From Lachnospiraceae bacterium (GTDB taxonomy: Bacteria; Bacillota; Clostridia; Lachnospirales; Lachnospiraceae), in contig JAQVHQ010000013.1 of the NCBI GenBank assembly GCA_028696165.1, positions 1 through 62,238 on the forward strand: a stretch of DNA of 62,238 nucleotides. The letters are read 5' to 3'. Positions 36,484-43,549 of the stretch are shown here, one piece after another (the stretch's first letter is position 1; each line of letters begins with the position of its first letter). Below the pieces are notes generated by a model that had not been told where the DNA came from, made no database searches, and was given only the letters and a program-made list of their open reading frames with translations. The position numbers and the translations under genes are program-made.

Positions 36484-38614
36484 GATGACTATGGGAACCT
36501 GCTATTATCCGGAACATTGGGATAAGAAATTGTGGAGCAGTGATTTAGACAGGATGCAGGACGCTGGAATTAGTACGATTCGAATCGCAGAGTTTGCATG
36601 GAGCAAGTTTGAGCCTGAAGAAGGTATATTTACTTTTGATTTCTTTGACGAATTTCTGGAAATATGTGTAAAAAAAGGAATGCAGGTAATAATGGGAACA
36701 CCTACCGCAACTCCTCCGGCATGGCTGACAGAAAAATATCCGGAAGTATTAAACCGCCGCATTGATGAGACGGTTATGTATCATGGAGGAAGGCGACACT
36801 ATAATTATAACGCGCCTGTTTACCGCAGCTTATGCAGCCGCATTGTGGAGAAGATGGGAGAACATTATGGGAAACATCCGGCAATTGTGGGATGGCAGAT
36901 TGATAATGAGATTAACTGTGAAGTTGATGTGTTCTATTCCGAAGCGGATACAGTGGCATTTCGTAGTTTCTTAAAGGATAAATACACAACTTTAGATAAA
37001 TTAAACTGTGCATGGGGAACTACTTTCTGGAATCAGACCTATACAGAGTGGGAACAGGTTTATGTGCCTCGTCATACACCGAGCGGTAACGTGAATCCAC
37101 ATCTTCAATTGGACTATTACCGGTTCGTATCGGAAAGTGCCATATCATTTTGTAAAATTCAGGCTGATATTCTGAGAAAATATGTCAGTGAAGATGTTTA
37201 CATTACAACCAATGGAATGTTCCAGAATCTGGATAATCACAGGATGGAAGAAGAATGTCTGGATGTATATACTTATGATTCGTACCCGAGTTTTGCTTTT
37301 GGACTGGACAGAGATCCCTTACATTCTACCGATTTAAACGATCGCAAATGGTCGAGAAACTTAAATGAAGTTCGTTCCATCTGTCCACATTTTGGAATTA
37401 TGGAGCAGCAGTCAGGAGCGAATGGATGGAATACCCGTATGGAAGGCCCGGCACCACGTCCGGGGCAGTTAAAACTATGGGCGATGCAGAGTGTGGCGCA
37501 TGGAGCAGATTACATTTCTTTCTTTCGCTGGCGTACCTGTACTATGGGAACAGAGATTTACTGGCATGGAATCTTAGATTATGATAATCGTGATAACCGC
37601 AAATTAGCAGAGGTAAAATCATTCTATGAACTTCAGCAGAAATTAAATCCGGTATGTGGGGCAGATTATGATGCTAAGATTGCATTGGTAAAAGATTACG
37701 ATAATGAGTGGGATGCCAAGGTGGATAAGTGGCATGGACGGGTATCCTATCCAAGCGAATTTGAGATATTTGCTGCTTCAGAGCTTTACCATACTCCTTA
37801 TGATATCCAGTATCTTAAAGAGGGAAGCACTTTAGAAGATCTGAAAAAATATGAAGTGCTTATCTATCCGCATCCGGTATTACAGGAAGCATCTCGCGTG
37901 AATCTGTTAAAAGAGTATGTGGCACAGGGAGGAATACTGGTTATAGGATGCCGCAGCGGGTATAAAGATATGAATGGGCAGTGCGTCATGACTCCGCAGC
38001 CAGGCTTATTGGCAGAATTAACCGGTACAGATGTGGCTGAATGGACCTTTACAAGTCCGGCAGAAGACGCTGTGTCTGCAAAAGTGTTGGATAACAAGCT
38101 TAAAATGGTGAGTGGGGAGTGTGAACTTCAGAAACTTAAAGTGGTTGATGGGGAGTGCGAACTTGACAAACTTAAAGTGAATGGTGGCAAGTGCGAACCT
38201 GACAAGCTTCAGGCACCGATATTCAACGATATTATGACTGTAAAAGAAGGAACAAAAGTGTTGGCTTCCTATGAAAACACATTCTATGCAGGAACTCCTG
38301 CATTAACAGAGAATACTTATGGAAAAGGTAAAGTACTTCATCTGGGAACCACATTTACCAGAGACAATACCGCTCAGATTCTCAACTATCTGGGTATGCT
38401 GGAACCATACGCTAATATGGTGCAGGCTCCTGCTGAAGTTGAGGTTGTAGTTAGAAACAAGGAAGATAAAAGATGGCTGTTCCTTCTCAATTATCAGGCT
38501 GTGTCTCAGACAATTCAGTTAAAAAAGGAAATGAAAGATATGGAAACTGGAGATAAGATTACCGGGGTTATCAATATGAAGCCTTATGAAGTAAAAGTGT
38601 ATGAATGTATATAG
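36452..38614 (+). CDS. GH42 beta-galactosidase with a Cys-containing repeat insert
   Basis: Glycoside hydrolase of 720 aa, probably cytosolic. Acid/base E153 is in WQIDNEINC and nucleophile E318 in GIMEQQSGANGW. A trimerisation domain follows from about 425 and a C-terminal beta domain from about 650. The zinc cysteines of classic GH42 are absent. Residues 549-584 are three tandem 12-residue units of the type KLKVVDGECELD, each with one cysteine, inserted in the trimerisation domain. The start at 36452 follows AGAGAGG and lies inside the kinase gene (32-bp overlap), so translation is coupled to the two-component genes. The product likely acts on the sugar brought in by the nearby importer. 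Confidence 0.88.
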   Translation: MSHRQKFQWNKMTMGTCYYPEHWDKKLWSSDLDRMQDAGISTIRIAEFAWSKFEPEEGIFTFDFFDEFLEICVKKGMQVIMGTPTATPPAWLTEKYPEVLNRRIDETVMYHGGRRHYNYNAPVYRSLCSRIVEKMGEHYGKHPAIVGWQIDNEINCEVDVFYSEADTVAFRSFLKDKYTTLDKLNCAWGTTFWNQTYTEWEQVYVPRHTPSGNVNPHLQLDYYRFVSESAISFCKIQADILRKYVSEDVYITTNGMFQNLDNHRMEEECLDVYTYDSYPSFAFGLDRDPLHSTDLNDRKWSRNLNEVRSICPHFGIMEQQSGANGWNTRMEGPAPRPGQLKLWAMQSVAHGADYISFFRWRTCTMGTEIYWHGILDYDNRDNRKLAEVKSFYELQQKLNPVCGADYDAKIALVKDYDNEWDAKVDKWHGRVSYPSEFEIFAASELYHTPYDIQYLKEGSTLEDLKKYEVLIYPHPVLQEASRVNLLKEYVAQGGILVIGCRSGYKDMNGQCVMTPQPGLLAELTGTDVAEWTFTSPAEDAVSAKVLDNKLKMVSGECELQKLKVVDGECELDKLKVNGGKCEPDKLQAPIFNDIMTVKEGTKVLASYENTFYAGTPALTENTYGKGKVLHLGTTFTRDNTAQILNYLGMLEPYANMVQAPAEVEVVVRNKEDKRWLFLLNYQAVSQTIQLKKEMKDMETGDKITGVINMKPYEVKVYECI
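38096..38203 (+). repeat. 36-bp in-frame tandem repeat inside GH42 gene
   Basis: Three 36-bp units (38096, 38132, 38168) with a partial fourth at 38204. They keep frame and encode 12-residue units with one Cys each. The units differ by several substitutions, so the expansion is not very recent. Confidence 0.85.
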
Positions 38615-39123
38615 GAGAACAGTACAGCTTTTCACAATTTACACAAGTTCGCTGTCCAGGGGATAATTCGTGCTAAAGCGTCTATTGCTAAAGCGCATGA
38701 CGGCAATGCTGGATAGTGTCATTGATTTTTTTGTACTTTGTCAAAAATATGTTGTGTTTTTTCTTCCATATATCCTTCCTTTGCTGTATGAGAACTGAAA
38801 AATCCGCAGTTATCTGCGACGTTTGTATAGCATAAGTACACTTCAAGTACACTTCAAGTACACTTCGGCATACTTAGTGTGAGATAAGCACAATCATAGA
38901 TTTCATTACCTGCCTCTTTAAACTATTTTACTTTGAGAAGACATTGCTTTGAACTGAGTGGGAAATGGACGAATGTCCATGAACATAGTATATCAGGCTC
39001 TCTTTTAGTACTAAAACTTTATATGAACTTTTGCTGCTAATTTATGAGAAATTTGTTGGTATTATAGATATTCTGTTGTTATTTTACATGTTTACTCCAT
39101 CTGATATCTACTGCAAATTGAAA
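38615..39123. other. gene-free stretch downstream of the GH42 gene
   Basis: About 500 bp without a credible gene. It contains two GCTAAAGCG direct repeats near 38672 and 38688, a CTGTCCAG/CTGGATAG pairing around them, and the inverted hairpin-repeat copy at 38834-38879. It then merges into the 53-bp array. No T-run terminator is obvious right after the GH42 stop. Confidence 0.5.
38834..38879 (-). repeat. inverted, expanded copy of the dispersed hairpin repeat
   Basis: On the minus strand 38853-38879 matches the core of the 6430 element at about 20 of 27 positions (AAGTATGCC-GAAGTGTACTTGAA). One arm is expanded on the plus strand to three perfect 11-bp units AAGTACACTTC at 38834, 38845 and 38856. 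Confidence 0.6.
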
Positions 39124-39795
39124 GTACGTATCAAAAAGCAAGTTTCGTTCAAATGACATGTAAATTGAAGCGGAAAGTACGTATCCAAAAGCAGTTTTTG
39201 TCCGAATGACACGTAAATAGAAGTGACAAGTACGTATCCAAAAGTAGTTTTTGTCCGAATGACACGTAAATAGAAGCGGAAAGTACGTATTCAAAAGTGT
39301 TTTTTGTTCAAATGACACGTAAATAGAAGTGACAAGTACGTATCCAAAAGTAGTTTTTGTCTGAATGACACGTAAATTGAAGCGACAAGTACGTATCCAA
39401 AAGTAGTTTTTGTCCGAATGACACGTAAATAGAAGCGGAAAGTACGTATTCAAAAGTGTTTTTTGTTCAAATGACACGTAAATAGAAGTGACAAGTACGT
39501 ATCCAAAAGTAGTTTTTGTCCGAATGACACGTAAATAGAAGTGACAAGTACGTATCCAAAAGTAGTTTTTTTTCGAATGACACGTAAATTGAAGCGGAAA
39601 GTACGTATTCAAAAGTGTTTTTTGTTCAAATGACACGTAAATAGAAGTGCAAGTACGTATCCAAAAGTAGTTTTTTTCGAATGACACGTAAATTGAAGCG
39701 GAAAGTACGTATCCAAAAGGAGTTTTTTGCTCGAATGCCCCGTAAATTGAAAAAATACATATCAAAAAGCAAATTATTTCCAAAGACAGGTAAAT
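39124..39795. repeat. array R2 of 53-bp tandem repeats
   Basis: Units start at 39124, 39177, 39230, 39283, 39336, 39389, 39442, 39495, 39548, 39601, 39653 and 39705 (the last two after 52-bp units), with a decayed unit near 39757. Each opens GTACGTATC or GTACGTATT and has AATGACACGTAAA about 29 bp in. Two subtypes alternate in the order A-A-B (AAAAGTAGTTTTTGTC versus AAAAGTGTTTTTTGTT), giving a higher-order period of 159 bp. A minus-strand frame stays open through it, but I do not regard it as a gene. Confidence 0.95.
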
Positions 39796-39935
39796 TAGTA
39801 GTAAAGATAAAGGAATAATAGAGCAAGTAAAAGTAAAGTATACATCTAAGATACGGAAAGAATAAAATCAGACTGCTGCAAAAAAATGTAAGTTTACATT
39901 ATAGTATCAATAGTGGTACAATGTAAGGAATTAAG

Positions 39936-40027
39936 ACATATAGACACGGGGAATTGGGTGTAAGTCCCAAACGATGAGGTCACTGTAAAGAGAAGCTTTT
40001 CTCAGAGTCAGGATACCGGCTATATGT
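39936..40027 (+). ncRNA. cobalamin riboswitch aptamer
   Basis: The transcript can close with a perfect 8-bp P1 (ACATATAG at 39936-39943 with CTATATGT at 40020-40027). Inside it lie segments of the cobalamin riboswitch consensus in order: GGGGAATTGGGTGTAAGTCCC, shown as GGGTGTAAGTCCC, then a GAGGTCACTGTAA block and the B12-box-like AGTCAGGATACCGGC. A short hairpin GAGAA-GCTT-TTCTC replaces the longer peripheral arm of the large class, so this is a compact variant. A terminator follows at 40067. It should shut off the DUF4430 and ECF genes when cobalamin is plentiful. Confidence 0.82.
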
Positions 40028-40102
40028 GAAAAGCTTCCATTCAAAGCGCAGATAATCATAGAGTATGAAAAATGTCCGTTGGAAGCAGCGGGCATTTTTT
40101 CT
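40028..40102 (+). terminator. riboswitch expression platform with terminator
   Basis: The terminator is AATGTCCGTT pairing with AGCGGGCATT (two G-U pairs) followed by six T. Two alternative pairings could compete with it or with the aptamer: GAAGCTTTTC (39992-40001) with GAAAAGCTTC (40028-40037), and GCTTCC (40033-40038) with GGAAGC (40081-40086). Confidence 0.75.
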
Positions 40103-40134
40103 ATGGCAAAAACAAAAGAAAGAGAGAGAATGAT

Positions 40135-40536
40135 ATGGAAAAGAAGAACACGAAGAAAATCATTATAGGAGTAGTTATACTGATTGTTGTAATTGCAGCC
40201 ATGTTTCTGGTATATGAAAATTTCAAACCAAAGGCAGAAGCAGGAAACAAGAAAATTACAGTAACTGTGGTACATGCTGATAAGAGTTCTAAGGATTTTG
40301 AGTATCAGACAGACGCTGAGTTCCTTGGCGAAGTCATCACAGGTGACGGACTGGTAGTTGGCGAGGATAGCGATTATGGACTTTTTATCACAGAAGTCGA
40401 TGGTGAAAAAGCGGATGACAGCAAGCAGCAGTGGTGGTGTATTACTAAAGGCGGTGAGCAGGTTAATACTTCGGCGGACCAGACCCCTATCAGTGATGGA
40501 GATACTTTTGAACTGACTCTTACAGAGGGATATTAA
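40135..40536 (+). CDS. membrane-anchored DUF4430 (transcobalamin-like) protein
   Basis: Protein of 133 aa: a basic N-terminus, one membrane segment (about 9-28) and an extracellular DUF4430 domain (about 38-133) with VTVVHADKSSKDFEYQT, LGEVI, YGLFITEVDG and WWCITKGGEQV, then the GDTFELTLT strand. DUF4430 resembles the C-terminal domain of transcobalamin and intrinsic factor. The gene starts 33 bp after the terminator of a cobalamin riboswitch, so a role in capturing cobalamin or another corrinoid is well supported by context. The ATG at 40135 is used; a frame from 40072 would begin inside the terminator. Confidence 0.8.
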   Translation: MEKKNTKKIIIGVVILIVVIAAMFLVYENFKPKAEAGNKKITVTVVHADKSSKDFEYQTDAEFLGEVITGDGLVVGEDSDYGLFITEVDGEKADDSKQQWWCITKGGEQVNTSADQTPISDGDTFELTLTEGY

Positions 40537-40612
40537 AAAATCTTAATATAAAATTCGATATGATCTTATTTGATGATGAGAGATGCAGAAAGAAAAGTGG
40601 CAGTGACTGAGT

Positions 40613-40757
40613 AATTAGATTAAGATACAAACAGGCGGAAGAGAATAAGTAATAGATTAGGACACAGACAAGCAGAAGAAAATAAGCAATAGATTAGGAC
40701 ACAGACAAGCAGAAGAAAATAAGTAATAGATTAAGACACAGACAGGCAGGGATTAAG
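40613..40757 (+). repeat. 37-bp tandem repeat between DUF4430 and ECF genes
   Basis: Units start at about 40613 (degenerate, 38 bp), 40651, 40688 and 40725, each with AATAGATTAGGACACAGACA or a near match. The last unit runs into the ribosome site of the ECF S component. The rest of 40537-40612 is featureless. Confidence 0.85.
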
Positions 40758-41297
40758 ATGAAGATAAAAACAAAGGATTTAGTTGCGATGGCATTTCTGA
40801 CGGCGATATTATTAGGCGGTCAGGTGGTAATGGGATTTCTACCGAATATAGAAATCGTATCATTTCTAATCATAATGTATACGCTATTCTACAAAAAAAG
40901 AGTATTTTATATCATCTATGTATTTGCACTGCTGGAAGGACTTATCTATGGTTTTGGCATCTGGTGGTTTATGTATCTGTATGTTTGGAGCATCCTGGCC
41001 ATAGCAGTGTTGATTATGAGGAAGAATCAATCACTGATTGTCTGGTGTATACTCTCAGGTGTGTTTGGCCTGTGCTTTGGGGCACTTTGTTCTATCCCAT
41101 ATTTTATCAGCGGAGGCTGGGCAGCAGGATTTGGTTACTGGGTGACCGGAATACCATTTGATATTGCACATTGCGCAGGTAATGCAGTGGTGATGTTTGT
41201 TTTATACAAACCAATCCTTGCGGTACTAAAGCGGATGACCGGAGAGAGACCGCTCTGGGAAACTGCAAAATTAAAAGAAAAACCAGTGGTCAGTTGA
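40758..41297 (+). CDS. ECF transporter S component, probably corrinoid
   Basis: Integral membrane protein of 179 aa with five to six membrane segments, short loops and the ECF S-component look: an N-terminal KTKDLVAMAFLTAILLGGQV helix, shown as DLVAMAFLTAILLGG, then GLIYGFGIWW and FDIAHCAGNAVVMFVLY. It captures a vitamin-like substrate and docks on a shared ECF energising module encoded elsewhere. It follows the DUF4430 gene under a cobalamin riboswitch, so the substrate is probably cobalamin or a precursor. It lies 221 bp after DUF4430 across a repeat, and I see no other promoter. Confidence 0.8.
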   Translation: MKIKTKDLVAMAFLTAILLGGQVVMGFLPNIEIVSFLIIMYTLFYKKRVFYIIYVFALLEGLIYGFGIWWFMYLYVWSILAIAVLIMRKNQSLIVWCILSGVFGLCFGALCSIPYFISGGWAAGFGYWVTGIPFDIAHCAGNAVVMFVLYKPILAVLKRMTGERPLWETAKLKEKPVVS

Positions 41298-41462
41298 TTG
41301 CGAAAGAAGAATTTTAATAGAAATTAGCAAACGAGGTGCTACCGTAGTATATGGTATTAAATAGCTTCTTAAAGAAACTAACGATAGCGTATATATGCGT
41401 ATGGAGTACATATCCAGAAAATGCTTTATCTTGAAAGAAACTGTTTAACAAGTGCCACTGGT

Positions 41463-41500
41463 ACTTAGTAACGCAGCAAGTACGCCAAGGTGTACTTGAA
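41463..41500 (+). repeat. dispersed hairpin repeat, copy 2
   Basis: 36 of 38 positions match the 6430 element; the changes include one arm position that still allows G-U pairing. It ends 29 bp before array R3. Confidence 0.8.
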
Positions 41501-41529
41501 TTCAGATAACACTTAAACCAGAGTAGAAA

Positions 41530-41953
41530 GTACGTATCAAAAAGCAAGTTTGTTCCAAATGACACGTAAATCAGAGCGAAAAGTACGTATCAAAAAGCAA
41601 GTTTGTTCCAAATGACACGTAAATCAGAGAGGAAAGTACGTATCAAAAAGCAAGTTTGTTCCAAATGACACGTAAATCAGAGCGAAAAGTACGTATCAAA
41701 AAGCAAGTTTGTTCCAAATGATACGTAAACCAGAGCGAAAAGTACGTATCAAAAAGCAAGTTTGTTCCAAATGACACGTAAATCAGAGCGAAAAGTACGT
41801 ATCAAAAAGCAAGTTTGTTCCAAATGACACGTAAACCAGAGAGGAAAGTACGTATCAAAAAGCAAGTTTGTTCCAAATGATACGTAAACCAGAGTAGAAA
41901 GTACGTATCAAAAAATAAATTTGCTCCAAATGACACGTAAACCAGAGTGTAAC
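41530..41953. repeat. array R3 of 53-bp tandem repeats
   Basis: Eight units start at 41530, 41583, 41636, 41689, 41742, 41795, 41848 and 41901, all exactly 53 bp. Each opens GTACGTATCAAAAAG and has AATGACACGTAAA or AATGATACGTAAA. The units are very similar to one another, suggesting recent homogenisation. The flank 41954-42238 has no gene; 42090-42235 is low-complexity sequence rich in AGCAGTA-type units. Confidence 0.95.
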
Positions 41954-42238
41954 ACAGGAAGTTATAGCTTAATATCGAAAAGATGAGTAGGGGATTGATA
42001 ACAGAAATGTATGTCAATCCTCTATTTAGGATTATAATATAGTAATATAAAAATTTTCAAGAAAATAAGATGCGGTAAAGGGCAGTAAATGAGGCTACAA
42101 AATGGAAGGTAAAGAGAGCAAGTAAAGGCCGGTAAATGTGGCAGTGAAAAAGAGAGGTAAGGAGCGGAAGAAAAGCAGTAAAAAAGCAGTAGAAAAGCAG
42201 TAAAAAAACAGTAGAAAGCAGTACAAATGAAGGAATAA

Positions 42239-42267
42239 TTGAGCACAACACTTTTTTATGCTATACT
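42239..42267 (+). promoter_or_regulatory. promoter of the NYN-LOTUS gene
   Basis: TTGAGC (42239-42244) and TATACT (42262-42267) are 17 bp apart. The leader then has a GGATA...TATCC pairing around a CCCGGGG core (about 42282-42308). Confidence 0.65.
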
Positions 42268-42342
42268 TAACGTAACTTCTGGATAAGCTCCCGGGGACAG
42301 CCTATCCATACGTATCAGATTAAAAAAGAAAAAGAGGAAGAA

Positions 42343-43269
42343 ATGGACGATAAACGATTTGCACTACTAATTGATTCAGACAATGTATCATCAAAATATA
42401 TAGCAGGAATTTTAGATGAAATTACAAAATACGGGGTAGCCACTTATAAGAGAATTTACGGTGACTGGACCAGTACCCAAGCGACTAAGTGGAAAGAGGA
42501 ACTTCTGATTAATTCCATCGTACCCATACAGCAGTTTAGCAACACAGTGGGAAAGAATGCTACAGATTCTGCTCTCATCATAGATGCCATGGACATACTA
42601 TATGGAGGCAGCGTGGATGGATTCTGTATCGTGTCCAGCGACAGTGACTTTACGCGTCTGGCCAGCCGGTTAAGAGAGTCTGGTATGACGGTAATTGGAA
42701 TGGGAGAAGAGAAGACCCCATTGGCATTTCGCAACGCCTGTACCAAATTCGTAAATCTGGAAAATCTGCTGAATGTAGAGGAAGAATCTGCCGGTACAAC
42801 TCTTAGCCAGGCAATGCTGGAAAGTACCATTGCCGATATCATAACTGAGAATGCCAATAAGGGTAAATCCACCGGACTTGGTGAAATCGGAAGCCGGTTA
42901 AGCAATAAATATCCGGATTTTGATGTGAGAAATTATGGATACAGCTATCTGTCCAAATTTCTGGAAGAACTTCCGGGATTCGAACTGGATAAAAATGAAA
43001 GCACCATCATGGTAGGAATCCGTGACAATGCCTTCTCAAAAGATGCTGTGGTAAAATATATCAAGAAATGTCTCAAAGGATACAACAAGGGCTTTGATTT
43101 AGGTGAACTGAGCAATCTGGTACACCGTGAATTCCCCGATTTTAAACTGAAGGACTTTGGATATTCTCAATTTTATAAATTTATTCAAAGCATTCGTGGA
43201 GTAGAAGTAATCGAAGACAGTTCAAAACATAAAATGGCAAAATTAAAGACTCCATCCAGGAATCTTTAG
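42343..43269 (+). CDS. NYN domain protein with two OST-HTH/LOTUS domains
   Basis: Protein of 308 aa. The N-terminal NYN (PIN-like) nuclease domain (about 1-145) has ALLIDSDNVSSKY, KNATDSALIIDAMDILY and CIVSSDSDFTRLASRLR, with the acidic residues expected to bind metal. Two OST-HTH/LOTUS modules follow (about 155-225 and 235-303), each with a YPDFDVRNYGYSYLSKFLE- or FPDFKLKDFGYSQFYKFI-type core. This is the limkain/MARF1-like arrangement in bacterial form, probably an RNA-guided-binding ribonuclease acting on structured or G-rich RNA. It is monocistronic with its own promoter and terminator. Targets are unknown. Confidence 0.85.
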   Translation: MDDKRFALLIDSDNVSSKYIAGILDEITKYGVATYKRIYGDWTSTQATKWKEELLINSIVPIQQFSNTVGKNATDSALIIDAMDILYGGSVDGFCIVSSDSDFTRLASRLRESGMTVIGMGEEKTPLAFRNACTKFVNLENLLNVEEESAGTTLSQAMLESTIADIITENANKGKSTGLGEIGSRLSNKYPDFDVRNYGYSYLSKFLEELPGFELDKNESTIMVGIRDNAFSKDAVVKYIKKCLKGYNKGFDLGELSNLVHREFPDFKLKDFGYSQFYKFIQSIRGVEVIEDSSKHKMAKLKTPSRNL

Positions 43270-43273
43270 TAAT

Positions 43274-43320
43274 AAAAAATCCAGATTATCATAGAGAGTC
43301 GATGATAATCTGGATTTTTT
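43274..43320. terminator. terminator after NYN-LOTUS gene
   Basis: AAATCCAGATTATCAT pairs with ATGATAATCTGGATTT across a short loop, with T and A runs on both sides. It would serve both strands. Confidence 0.88.
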
Positions 43321-43519
43321 ATATTAATTTATTCCCCAGGGCATTAGAGGTGACATCACGGTTTGCATAAGCAAATTCCGCATTGCATCGACAATATTCA
43401 TTAAACAGAACATCGATAATAAATAACTGGCCCAGCTTTGCAGCGATACTTCCGCTGTGAAGAGGGCTTTCTCTGTTGTGAGGTGTAACAGTGGCATACA
43501 GGGAATCATCAGCATAAAG
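43319..43519 (-). pseudogene. C-terminal remnant of an RpiR-type regulator
   Basis: Minus-strand frame whose last 65 codons read like the end of the SIS domain of MurR/RpiR regulators: ADDSLYATV, RESPLHSGSIAAKLGQLF and IIDVLFNEY. The N-terminal helix-turn-helix and most of the SIS domain are missing, because the plus-strand amidase gene begins at 43550 where they should be. The first 20 or so codons of the surrounding open frame do not fit the family. I read this as a decayed fragment; no expression signal is seen. Confidence 0.5.
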
Positions 43520-43549
43520 TAAATAGAAACCCAAAGTGGAAATAAAAGC

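Noticed and set aside
39079-39783. Minus-strand frame of 234 codons over array R2
   Set aside because: It is the translation of the 53-bp repeat, with no ribosome site and no equivalent long frame in array R1. It stays open only because the units lack stops.
38615-42342. Genomic island or prophage
   Set aside because: The region is repeat-rich but has no integrase, transposase, tRNA or phage gene; its genes (riboswitch, DUF4430, ECF) look like normal chromosomal genes.
42456-42905. Minus-strand frame of 149 codons opposite the NYN gene
   Set aside because: Lies fully inside the conserved NYN coding region.
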